Assembly: GCA_003354055.1 (NCBI GenBank)
Contig: PIVQ01000148.1
Location: 1 to 12,243, forward strand
Origin: Desulfobacteraceae bacterium
GTDB taxonomy: Bacteria > Desulfobacterota > Desulfobacteria > Desulfobacterales > Desulfobacteraceae
Length of the DNA: 12,243 nucleotides
Reading direction: 5' to 3'
Numbering within the stretch: position 1 is the first letter of the stretch; every line of letters starts with the position of its first letter. The notes under the pieces were generated by a model that was not told the DNA's origin, searched no databases, and saw nothing but the letters and a program-made list of their open reading frames with translations. The translations under genes were made by a program, and so were the position numbers. Positions 1 through 6,793 of the stretch are shown here, in pieces.

Positions 1-608
1 TTGGAGGACTCCATTTTATTGGCCATATTAAACTCTATATATTTTACCGCCAAGGCATTGGCCATATCAGCGGCCAGGATCGAATTCTTATCTTTGATGT
101 TAATGGTCAGCAGACGAGTATCCCTGACCTGCTCAATCGAAATTTTTGCCCGCACCGTTCCAATCAGGGCCAGCCTTTTCTCATGGGGAATCACCTCTTT
201 TTCTTCCAATTGAAGCAACAGCTTTACATTAGCCTTGAACTGCTTTATCACCTCTTTAATGGGGTTGATCTCAAGTTCTTTACCCTCTTTCCCAAGGTCC
301 AAATTATCAATCAGATTGTTGATCACAGGTAATGACTGAATGAGTTTAAAATGGGTGTTAAAGGTCATGGCCTGAGACATGTAGCTCTCATAGTCCACCC
401 GCTCGCCCGTAATCGGTGAGGATGACGTTTCCTTGTCTATGATCAATTTGGCCGTTGACTGGTATATGGGAGTGGCCAGAAAGGTAAATAACATGGTCCC
501 GGAAACGGTGATGACAAAGAATGCAACAATGACGGCCTTGCGCTTGAGCAGGACCATGAGGTAATCGGAAATGTGGACTTCCTGTTCTTGGAATATGTCG
601 TCTTCCAT
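1..608 (-). CDS. Wzz/GumC-type polysaccharide chain-length protein (N-terminal part, runs off left edge)
   Basis: This is a partial gene: translation from the ATG at 608 stays open for 202 codons to the window edge with no stop. The start is preceded by a strong AAAGGAG ribosome binding site. The protein begins MEDDIFQEQEVHISDYL, followed by a basic KRK and one hydrophobic segment at about residues 25-45. The TPIYQSTAKLIIDKE stretch after it is typical of the Wzz domain of inner-membrane co-polymerases (GumC, Wzc N-terminus, exosortase-locus chain-length proteins). A long polar periplasmic region follows, including RDTRLLTINIKDKN and DMANALAVKYIEF, also typical of the family. Such proteins set polymer length and connect the inner-membrane synthesis machinery to the OPX exporter. 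It lies 90 bp downstream of the OPX gene and is presumably in the same operon. Whether a C-terminal tyrosine-kinase domain exists cannot be seen here. Confidence 0.86.
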   Translation of the reverse strand, partial: MEDDIFQEQEVHISDYLMVLLKRKAVIVAFFVITVSGTMLFTFLATPIYQSTAKLIIDKETSSSPITGERVDYESYMSQAMTFNTHFKLIQSLPVINNLIDNLDLGKEGKELEINPIKEVIKQFKANVKLLLQLEEKEVIPHEKRLALIGTVRAKISIEQVRDTRLLTINIKDKNSILAADMANALAVKYIEFNMANKMESS

Positions 609-698
609 TAAATCTCCTTTGCCCTGACATTTCATGAAAATTGAAATTTTTCCGGAGTATTATTCTTATTATCAGACGGTTATATCCGGGTTAGGGGC

Positions 699-1604
699 TT
701 ATAACCAGGCCTCAGGGATGTGGATACGATCGCCGGGTTTGAGCTGAAGGTCCGGAATGTCCCCTGAGATGACTTTTTTAAGATTGAGTTTGATGGTATC
801 CTGTCCATCATTGGTTTTTCGGATAATTTTGGTGCGGTTAGGAGCGGCGAATTTATCAAATCCGCCAGCCATGATACAGGCGGCAAGCACTGTCATACCC
901 GGCTGATAATCAAATACACCGGGTTTTTTGACCTTGCCCTGAACATATACTTTAAAAGAGGACTGGTTCAGCTTAGTACCCAAAGGAATATAGATTGTGT
1001 CTCCGGATTGAAGACGGATATTTTGCGTCATATCCCCTTCATCAAGAAGTTTGATCAGATCGATCCTGATGGGTTCTGATTTGGAAATTGTCTCTGTCAT
1101 GGCAGAATCATCCAGTTCCTGCCCTTTCACCCCCCTGAGGATATAGGCGAGATTCCCCCGTTCGGGTAAAACACCGCCGGCACTGGCCACAAGATCCATA
1201 ACCCTCGGGGTATAATCCAACTCAAACATGCCGGGATTTTTAACCGCCCCGGAAATAAAGAACTGGAGGCTGTGGTATTCTTTGATCTGAAGGTGGATTT
1301 GAGGATCCACAAAATACTCTTCCGCCATAGGGGAGTAGATGAGTTTTTCCAACTGATCCAGTGTCAGGTTCTCAGCTTTGATCTTGCCGATAAACGGCAC
1401 ATTCACATTACCGTTGGATCCTACCACCATTTCCGTTTTAACCTGTTCTTCTCCGCCTGCAAGGATGGAGATAACCAGCACGTCCTCAGGCCCCAAGCGA
1501 TAGCCTACGCTGTCTTTATTGGTCTCGCACAGACCGGAAAACGGCATGAGCAAGCACATTGCCATTAAAAGGACAAACAGATAATTCTTAAAAGAACGCG
1601 ACAT
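699..1604 (-). CDS. OPX-family polysaccharide export protein (PES + two SLBB domains)
   Basis: A 301-residue exported protein. Residues 1-26 form a signal peptide (basic start, hydrophobic core LFVLLMAMCLLM). A cysteine at 26 follows S-G-L, which is not a canonical lipobox, so lipidation is uncertain. Residues about 34-108 are the polysaccharide export (PES) domain (YRLGPEDVLVISI, then GNVNVPFIGKI). Two SLBB folds follow: about 114-208 (FFISGAVKNPGMFEL ... SGDTIYIP) and about 218-297 (VYVQGKVKKPGVFDY ... KPGDRIHIP). Proteins of this family form the periplasmic ring that guides a polymer to the outer membrane. This one stops four residues after the last SLBB strand, so it lacks the C-terminal amphipathic helix with which Wza crosses the outer membrane. 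The beta-barrel gene directly upstream could supply the pore. The start codon has only a weak upstream GGAA. Many homologues are annotated as exosortase-locus exporters, but no exosortase is visible here. Confidence 0.92.
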   Translation of the reverse strand: MSRSFKNYLFVLLMAMCLLMPFSGLCETNKDSVGYRLGPEDVLVISILAGGEEQVKTEMVVGSNGNVNVPFIGKIKAENLTLDQLEKLIYSPMAEEYFVDPQIHLQIKEYHSLQFFISGAVKNPGMFELDYTPRVMDLVASAGGVLPERGNLAYILRGVKGQELDDSAMTETISKSEPIRIDLIKLLDEGDMTQNIRLQSGDTIYIPLGTKLNQSSFKVYVQGKVKKPGVFDYQPGMTVLAACIMAGGFDKFAAPNRTKIIRKTNDGQDTIKLNLKKVISGDIPDLQLKPGDRIHIPEAWL

Positions 1605-1617
1605 AAATATTCCAATA

Positions 1618-1675
1618 CAGGAAATTTGAGCAAAAATAATGGCACAAAAATATGTTTCGTACCATTATTTTCCTG
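1618..1675 (-). promoter_or_regulatory. Inverted repeat between beta-barrel and OPX genes
   Basis: The 94-bp gap between the beta-barrel and OPX genes holds a perfect 10-bp inverted repeat: AAAATAATGG at 1633-1642 and CCATTATTTT at 1662-1671, loop 19 nt. An outer pair, CAGGAA (1618-1623) with TTCCTG (1670-1675), could extend it, with an asymmetric bulge. On the transcribed minus strand the second arm ends in a U-run, so it might act as a weak terminator or attenuator, or as an mRNA-stabilising hairpin tuning OPX relative to the barrel. The stem is mostly A/T, so a strong terminator is unlikely. Confidence 0.4.
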
Positions 1676-1698
1676 GTTCACAATTTTCTAGTTAACGA

Positions 1699-2928
1699 TT
1701 ATGTAGACCCCATGTCATAGTTGAATTTGATATTGACCATTACAAATTCATTGCTGAAGTCATTTGTATTAACATTGGAATCCCTTTCTTCTGCACCTCC
1801 TTGAAGGCCGATGCTTAACCTATCGTGAAACATGTAATAATCCAGGGCAGCTGCAATGTACCATCTGTCGTCTTCCCGGTCGGATGTTTGGTAATCTGCA
1901 TTCTGGAACCATCCGTCCAAGGTGAAGTTAAGACGGTCAAGCAACAGGTAGGTAACTCTGGCATCAACCCGGGTAGAGTTGTAGTAGGAGTCGCCCTGAC
2001 CTGCGTCATTCAAGTTGCTTCCAAATGAAAGATAAACCGAGCTTTTGGGTTTTGATTTTGCATCCGGCGGATTCTGACCAAACAGGGCTACCTTCCAGAC
2101 AAAATCGTCAATATCTCCGCCTGTAACCTGGCTTGAGTCATCAAACTCCCTCTTTTGATAGCCTGCCCCTACGCTGAAGGTGAGATAGTTAAACTGTTTG
2201 TTCATATTCAGCATAATCTGGTGAGAATCGTAACCAATGGAAGTTTTATCGTATTCTCTGTTCCAGAACTGGTAATCCAGATCAAAGGAGGTTAGGGAAT
2301 TAAAGTAATAGTAAAAGGTGGTCGTCAGCCTGTTCTCATCAGAATCTTCACCTTCTCCCGGACCGTCATCTTCATAGTCGGTCATCTGATTGGTGTATTT
2401 GAGGCCAAGGCCGAATTTCTCGCCAAAGTTGTAGTTCATCCTGGGGGTAAACTGGTTCAGTGTGTATTTATACCGGTCAACCGCATTTGATTCGGCATCT
2501 GAATTGGCAGGGTCACGGGTTTTCCAGAACAGATTATCCAGGCCGATAAGCAGACGCTCGGTTGCCTGGGTCTGGGCGGTAAAATCCGCCATGTGCTCGG
2601 TATAGTCAAAGCGGTCTGCCTCTTGTCCTGATGGTACATTATCATCTACATCATCATACCTTAGGACGTTGAACCAATAATCCAAAGAGATAAGGCTCTT
2701 GTCAGTGGTGTAACCAAATTCAACACCGGGTTTTACATAAAAAGTATCTACTTTCCGCTCATTGGTTTCAGATTTATGAAAGTTGCTGTCCCTTTCCCAG
2801 CCTGTCTCAATATGGGGTTTGATAAGCCAGCGCCCTTCTGCAAAACTAAACCCTGCTAAAAACAATGAACACAAAACAAGTATGCCGGTATAACAAATAA
2901 GTCGAGTGGTGCTGTGCGTGTTTTTCAT
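1699..2928 (-). CDS. Outer-membrane beta-barrel protein, putative porin partner of the OPX exporter
   Basis: A 409-residue protein with a clear signal peptide (residues 1 to about 30, ending GFSFA before EGRW) and a GGAGA ribosome binding site ahead of the ATG. The mature part is a chain of amphipathic beta-strands rich in alternating Tyr, Phe, Trp and polar residues (for example LISLDYWFNVLRY, TTTFYYYFN, FDLDYQFW, LTFSVGAGYQK, IAAALDYYMF). They are joined by acidic loops such as DDGPGEGEDSDENR and DREDDR. This resembles the putative beta-barrel porin 2 / exosortase-locus outer-membrane protein type. It is encoded just before the OPX gene in the same orientation. Beta-barrel porins are known partners of OPX proteins that lack their own membrane-spanning helix, so a role as the outer-membrane pore of the exopolysaccharide exporter is a reasonable inference. 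The acidic loops could sit outside and bind cations or polymer. Exact strand number is not certain by eye. Confidence 0.85.
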   Translation of the reverse strand: MKNTHSTTRLICYTGILVLCSLFLAGFSFAEGRWLIKPHIETGWERDSNFHKSETNERKVDTFYVKPGVEFGYTTDKSLISLDYWFNVLRYDDVDDNVPSGQEADRFDYTEHMADFTAQTQATERLLIGLDNLFWKTRDPANSDAESNAVDRYKYTLNQFTPRMNYNFGEKFGLGLKYTNQMTDYEDDGPGEGEDSDENRLTTTFYYYFNSLTSFDLDYQFWNREYDKTSIGYDSHQIMLNMNKQFNYLTFSVGAGYQKREFDDSSQVTGGDIDDFVWKVALFGQNPPDAKSKPKSSVYLSFGSNLNDAGQGDSYYNSTRVDARVTYLLLDRLNFTLDGWFQNADYQTSDREDDRWYIAAALDYYMFHDRLSIGLQGGAEERDSNVNTNDFSNEFVMVNIKFNYDMGST

Positions 2929-2960
2929 CTTTTTCTCCGGTTTAGCTGAATGATGTCTTT

Positions 2961-3608
2961 CTATACGGGACTGCCGGACTGGTCATCCTGAGTCGGCGGT
3001 GTTTCAACAGGGTCTGCCGCAGGCGGTGCCGGCGGAGTAACAGGACCGGTTGTTTCTTCCGGAGGGGTCTCTTCTGCAGGCTCAAATGCTTCAGGTTCAA
3101 CAGGCGGAGCCCCCAGAGCGACGGCAGCCTGATTGACGGCGGTCTGCAAGGTGGTGGCATTGACGGTAGGATGTGTAGCGACAATTGCAATGACGGCATT
3201 GGCAGCACCGGTTGTAACCGAAGAGGTCAGGGAGTCTGCATCCAGGTTGGGATCCGCACCAACCGCCTGGTTAATCCCTGTGATGGCTCCGTTGGTAGCA
3301 CCACTTACAATGTCGGCCACAGTTGTTTCCAGATTCGGGAGGACAGCATCACCAAGACCGGAGGTAAGTTCATGAATTGCGACGGCAATCTGGGCCTGGA
3401 GTTCATCTCCGGTTAATCCCTGCGCGACCAGGTCTGCTGTTATGTCTGCCATGTACTCGGAGGCCAGTTCAGCCACATCACCCCCGGCTTCGGCAGTGGT
3501 TGCGATATTACTTATCTGCTCGTCCGTCATAACAGTGGCGGCAGTTGCAATGCCCTGTAATAAAAAACAGGTTACGAAAGCCATTAATAACAATTTGCCT
3601 AATTTCAT
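2961..3608 (-). CDS. Secreted Ala-rich protein with Pro/Glu-rich tail, function unknown
   Basis: A 215-residue protein with a clear signal peptide (MKLGKLLLMAFVTCFLLQGIATA, cleavage about residue 23-24) and an AAAGGAG ribosome binding site. The mature N-terminal half is acidic, Ala/Thr-rich and probably helical. It carries loosely repeated segments of the pattern T-x-V-x-x-A/I-x-x-x-A (TTVADIVSGATNGAITGIN, SLTSSVTTGAANAVIAI, TLQTAVNQAAVALG). From about residue 168 it becomes a low-complexity Pro/Glu/Thr tail ending DDQSGSPV. There is no PEP-CTERM sorting signal, lipobox or transmembrane anchor. It is the first gene of the exopolysaccharide block, 32 bp upstream of the beta-barrel gene, so it is probably secreted or periplasmic and linked to polymer export or the matrix. 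I do not recognise a family. The coding prediction is supported by the signal peptide, ribosome site and operon position. Confidence 0.8.
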   Translation of the reverse strand: MKLGKLLLMAFVTCFLLQGIATAATVMTDEQISNIATTAEAGGDVAELASEYMADITADLVAQGLTGDELQAQIAVAIHELTSGLGDAVLPNLETTVADIVSGATNGAITGINQAVGADPNLDADSLTSSVTTGAANAVIAIVATHPTVNATTLQTAVNQAAVALGAPPVEPEAFEPAEETPPEETTGPVTPPAPPAADPVETPPTQDDQSGSPV

Positions 3609-3863
3609 CGTTTTCTCCTTTAATATACTTCGAAGTGCCTATATTTATGGTCTACAATACAAGAACTTGGGCAGGATCGTCAGGATACGTACATTGAATC
3701 AAAAAATAGCAACATTTAATGTATGTGCAGAGTTCTTTTTTAGATTTAATCATGATTGCCTGATCAAATCAATCAGGAAAATCTTTATTTCTTTCATTTT
3801 TTTTGCTTAGGGGCCGCTGACTTGCACAAATATTGATCCTTAAAATCTGAGTTCATCTGCGTC
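3609..3863 (-). promoter_or_regulatory. Spacer likely holding the exopolysaccharide operon promoter
   Basis: This 255-bp spacer separates the metalloprotease gene from the Ala-rich protein gene on the same strand. A weak sigma-70-like pair lies on the minus strand: TTCTTG (3660-3665) and TATAGG (3638-3643), 16-bp spacing; this is a poor match. A perfect 10-bp palindrome, ACTTCGAAGT, occupies 3627-3636, just upstream of the AAAGGAG site, and could be an operator or a leader hairpin. A further small inverted repeat CCTGAT/ATCAGG lies at 3759-3777. I see no U-tailed terminator after the metalloprotease gene, so read-through from the upstream cassette is possible. Confidence 0.35.
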
Positions 3864-4433
3864 CTAATACGTTTTTGCCTCTTCGTTGAGATGGCCGTCA
3901 ACATAGCGGGCTAAAATTTCTGCTGTGGCCCTTGGCGGTCTGACATCCAGGAAATGATCCACAATGGCATGGGCGATTTCATGGGCAAGCATTCCGGCAA
4001 ACAGGTCATCTGCATTGACATAGATGGTGTTGTATTCAAACAGATACCAGGCCCGCAGAACTTTGTCTTTTTTGTAAATTTTGAAATAGGCTTCTCGTAA
4101 GGCGCTTTTGTCGGGGTAGATACGAACATTTATTTTTATGGCTTTCCGCATGTCCAGAATGAGCTGGACCTTCTCAACCAGGGTGTCGATCTTTTTAGCA
4201 ATGCGGCCGTGGAGACCTCCGGTTGAGCCGCTGGATGAATAGCTGGAGAAGCTGCCGGTATTCTTAACCGCCTTGATCTTTTTATCAAATTTTTTAAGAT
4301 CGGATTCACTCTGGTAATGAAGGTTTAAGTATTTTGTTTTAACGGTCTTCCATTGGACGGCACTAACCGGTTGATATCCTGTGAGAACAAGGCCGGCAGA
4401 GATAACGACGATAGCAAGGATAGATCGTAACAT
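3864..4433 (-). CDS. Small secreted HExxH zinc-metalloprotease-like protein
   Basis: A 189-residue protein with an N-terminal signal sequence (MLRSILAIVVISAGLVL, cleavage near residue 25). The zinc-binding motif HEIAH is at residues 151-155, and Glu172 in TAEILARY follows 17 residues after the motif, consistent with a gluzincin-type third ligand. The region before it (INVRIYPDKSALREAYFK, then YNTIYVNADDLFAGMLAHEIAH) matches the layout of minimal MA-clan peptidases with a beta-strand just before the active helix. A Ser/Gly-rich stretch lies at residues 61-73. The start is 14 bp after the HAMP gene's stop, and the gene is last in the tight four-gene cassette. Likely role: periplasmic cleavage of an envelope protein, perhaps within the exopolysaccharide machinery. 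The substrate is unknown and a non-catalytic role cannot be excluded. There is no regular regulatory domain. Confidence 0.82.
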   Translation of the reverse strand: MLRSILAIVVISAGLVLTGYQPVSAVQWKTVKTKYLNLHYQSESDLKKFDKKIKAVKNTGSFSSYSSSGSTGGLHGRIAKKIDTLVEKVQLILDMRKAIKINVRIYPDKSALREAYFKIYKKDKVLRAWYLFEYNTIYVNADDLFAGMLAHEIAHAIVDHFLDVRPPRATAEILARYVDGHLNEEAKTY

Positions 4434-4447
4434 CAGATATAACTTAA

Positions 4448-4990
4448 TCAGAGTTTGAAGTTTTCATTAATCGCATTTCGAACCCTGTCACCTGACTCGT
4501 TCTCTCCTGCGAAATCGTCCGCATCTTTTTTTATGGCTGAGACCCGGTTTGAGAGCGCCTCAATCATCGCATTCAAAGAAAGGGCAATCTCCTGGAACTG
4601 ATCACTTTTTCGAATCCTGATTCTGAATTTCAGGTCCCCACCTGCAATGCGTTTGATATCTTTTTCAAACCGGTACATGGGGCCGGCGATTTTATGGGAA
4701 ACCAGAAGGGTAACCATGATGACCACCAGACCGATGACAAAGGTCGTAATCAGGGTCGTATAGATCACCGACGGCATGATTGCCAATGAGGTATTCTGAA
4801 TCACCAACTTTGAATTCATGTAGGTTGTGGTCAAAGAATCGTTGGTATTAAACAGGGTCAAGCCGATGGAGATGGCACCGCCGAGTATCAGAATTAAAAA
4901 GAATTTAAAAATGAATCTGAATTGAAACTCTTTATTGATATAGAGTTGGCGACGTTTGATTGCCGTGGCTTTCTTTTTTCTTGGGTTCAT
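4448..4990 (-). CDS. Inner-membrane HAMP-domain protein without an output domain
   Basis: A 180-residue protein with a very basic N-terminus (RKKK, KRR), a first membrane segment at about residues 27-47 and a second at about 72-97. Only about 25 residues lie in the periplasm between them. A HAMP domain follows at about 98-152 (HKIAGPMYRFEKDIKRIAGGDLKFRI... then FQEIALSLNAMIEAL). After it come only about 30 charged residues with no kinase, methyl-accepting, cyclase or phosphodiesterase domain. It therefore resembles a chemoreceptor or sensor cut down to its transmembrane relay. Its ATG overlaps the stop of the SurA-like gene by 4 bp (ATGA at 4987-4990), which implies translational coupling. 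It may relay an envelope signal to a partner by direct contact, possibly a kinase encoded elsewhere. The lack of output domain is intrinsic: the protein ends at a proper stop, 14 bp before the next start. Confidence 0.85.
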   Translation of the reverse strand: MNPRKKKATAIKRRQLYINKEFQFRFIFKFFLILILGGAISIGLTLFNTNDSLTTTYMNSKLVIQNTSLAIMPSVIYTTLITTFVIGLVVIMVTLLVSHKIAGPMYRFEKDIKRIAGGDLKFRIRIRKSDQFQEIALSLNAMIEALSNRVSAIKKDADDFAGENESGDRVRNAINENFKL

Positions 4991-5706
4991 TCTCTTAAGC
5001 CTCTTTTACTTGTCTTTAAGGGCTTGTCTTTATGGTTTTTACCTTTAAGGGTCTGATTAATCGTAATATCAGCAGAGTCCCGCAGGCTCAGTGTCCAGGC
5101 ATCAAGCCTTTCTTTAAGATGCTGGGACTCAAGTATACTTTTTATGGTTTCTTTGAACTCCTCATAGGGTTCGTCGAATTCGTCCTTGTTTGCGGTGTAA
5201 TATGCTTTCATTTCATCTTCGGTTACCAGGATCTTCTTTTTGAGTTCTGCTGTTTTTGAATCCAGAAGCTTGCGGATCAGGGTGGCTTCCCAATACTTTT
5301 CAATGGTTTTAATAAAACTCTCGTTCCGATCCAGTTTCAGCCGCATGGCCTCCTGAATCATCAACTCTTTGCTGACAAGGTATTCTACATATCGTTTCCG
5401 GTTCTCGTCGGACAGGTTCATTTCAGGATCAGCATAGGCTTCCAACTTGATCAGTTCGTTGAACTCTTCTGTTGAAACTACGGCATTATTGACCTTTATG
5501 GCCATATCTTTTTCATCGACTGAATTATCCGGGCCGCACGCCACCAACCCCAGCAAAAGAACTCCGATGCCAACGACCGCAGGCATGTTAGGAATCGTTA
5601 CAAAATAACTTGATCTAAATTGTTTCCAAAACCCAGTAAAAGACAGGGTATTTTGAAAACAAAAGATCAAGTAATTTTGGAGCCGATCCTTAGACAATGA
5701 CTTCAT
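4987..5706 (-). CDS. SurA-N-like lipoprotein lacking the PPIase (rotamase) domain
   Basis: A 239-residue protein. The hydrophobic stretch VVGIGVLLLGLVACG (about residues 44-58) ends in the lipobox LVAC with Cys57, so it is a probable lipoprotein. It has an unusually long N-terminal extension of about 40 residues. I keep the first ATG because AAGGAT sits 7 nt upstream, whereas the internal Met41 has no ribosome site. Residues about 68-170 resemble the N-terminal chaperone core of SurA/PpiC proteins (VNNAVVSTEEFNELI, then RYVEYLVSKELMIQEAMRLKLDRNE). VTEDEMKAYYTANKDEF runs straight into the closing helix (FKETIKSILESQHLKERLDAW), with no parvulin domain between. A Lys-rich tail ends the protein. 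It starts 11 bp after the response regulator stop. A holdase or adaptor role for exported proteins of the locus is likely. EpsD-type proteins of exosortase loci are distant relatives to compare. Confidence 0.82.
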   Translation of the reverse strand: MKSLSKDRLQNYLIFCFQNTLSFTGFWKQFRSSYFVTIPNMPAVVGIGVLLLGLVACGPDNSVDEKDMAIKVNNAVVSTEEFNELIKLEAYADPEMNLSDENRKRYVEYLVSKELMIQEAMRLKLDRNESFIKTIEKYWEATLIRKLLDSKTAELKKKILVTEDEMKAYYTANKDEFDEPYEEFKETIKSILESQHLKERLDAWTLSLRDSADITINQTLKGKNHKDKPLKTSKRGLRE

Positions 5707-5717
5707 TATGCATATCC

Positions 5718-6377
5718 TTATTGAACCTCGGCGAGGTCGGTGAGGCCTTTTGCAATGGCGAATTTGGTAAGGCCTGCGATAGTATGGATGTCCAGTTTCT
5801 TTTTGATATTATTGCGGTGGACATCAACGGTTTTTGAGCTGATGTTCATCTGTTTGGAAATGGTTTTGCTGGTATGACCTTCTGATATCAGCTGAAGCAC
5901 TTCGCGTTCCCGGGCAGATAACAGGGTAAAACTGTCCACAGCGTCCCATTCCCTGTTTTTGGCAAACTCCACAACCATATGGGTTATTTCAGGACTCAGG
6001 TATATAGTACCTGACAATATTACATTCAGCGCATTTATGACTTCTTCAAACGGACAAGTTTTCAACAGATATCCGGATGCTCCTGCATTGAGCATGCCCA
6101 TTACATAGGCTTTGGCAGAGTGCATAGTCAGGGCCACAACCTTGATACCGGGAACTGCAGCAACAATCTGCCGGGTGGCTTCTATGCCGTTCATATCCGG
6201 CATGCTTACATCCATTAAAACAAGATCCGGCCTAAGTTTGTCTGCCATCTCTAAAGCAACTCTGCCGTTGTTTGCCCTGCCAACCACATGAAACGCATTG
6301 CTGGCTTCAAGAGAATAACCAATGCTGTCCCGAACGATCTGATGGTCATCAACAACAATAATTCTTGGTTTTTTCAT
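5718..6377 (-). CDS. NarL/FixJ-family response regulator
   Basis: A 219-residue two-domain regulator. The receiver domain (residues 4-120) has the acidic pair Asp10-Asp11, phospho-acceptor Asp56 in DLVLMDVSMPDMNG, Thr84 in VVALTMHS and Lys106 in SGYLLK. The DNA-binding LuxR-type helix-turn-helix covers about 152-217 (LSAREREVLQLISEG, then SKTVDVHRNNIKKKL). It should bind DNA when phosphorylated and act as a transcription factor. The start has only a weak ribosome site (GGGTGCCC region), but no better upstream ATG is in frame. No histidine kinase is encoded next to it, so it is an orphan here. It is the first gene of the cassette running into the exopolysaccharide genes and is a good candidate for their regulator. 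The approximately 1-kb region upstream has no gene. Confidence 0.95.
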   Translation of the reverse strand: MKKPRIIVVDDHQIVRDSIGYSLEASNAFHVVGRANNGRVALEMADKLRPDLVLMDVSMPDMNGIEATRQIVAAVPGIKVVALTMHSAKAYVMGMLNAGASGYLLKTCPFEEVINALNVILSGTIYLSPEITHMVVEFAKNREWDAVDSFTLLSAREREVLQLISEGHTSKTISKQMNISSKTVDVHRNNIKKKLDIHTIAGLTKFAIAKGLTDLAEVQ

Positions 6378-6793
6378 TGGGCACCCGGTTTTATTAAATT
6401 AGGATATCATTTAACTGCTGGTGCATTGCTTCGTACTTTTTCATTAGTTTGCCACACTGAAAAATCAGGACAGTTGTTAAACGAATGAAGACTGATCAAC
6501 TACTTTTTGGGGACCAGAGTGAGGATGCAGGCCTTTGTTCAGTCCAGAGTTATCGACAGACTTGTGGCCGCAGGTTGAAATCCACTGGGCAAACCTTTTT
6601 CATAAAGTGTATATTATTTTTATCAGAAAGCCACAGACAAGATCAAGAAAATTTACTTTAATTTGATATAAAGCCCCATGTAATATGTCGGTTGCAGGGG
6701 CCAAAGGGCATCGCTCCGCTCTTTCGCCTACACGCCCTCTTTTAGTAAGGCACCGTGGAGAATGCACAGATTGACATTGTGGAACAAGAAAAT

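Noticed and set aside
2961..3608. PEP-CTERM exosortase substrate
   Set aside because: The C-terminus lacks the PEP motif, hydrophobic segment and basic tail; proline richness alone is not evidence.
3133..3810. Several plus-strand frames across the Ala-rich protein gene and its spacer
   Set aside because: The minus-strand frame has the signal peptide and ribosome site; the plus frames owe their openness to repetitive composition.
6560..6600. tRNA-like T-arm (GGTTGAAATCC)
   Set aside because: The flanking bases cannot form the T stem, and no acceptor, D or anticodon arms can be found.
6485..6661. A 58-codon plus-strand frame beginning MKTDQLLFGDQ
   Set aside because: It has no ribosome site before the ATG and odd composition; not supported as a gene.
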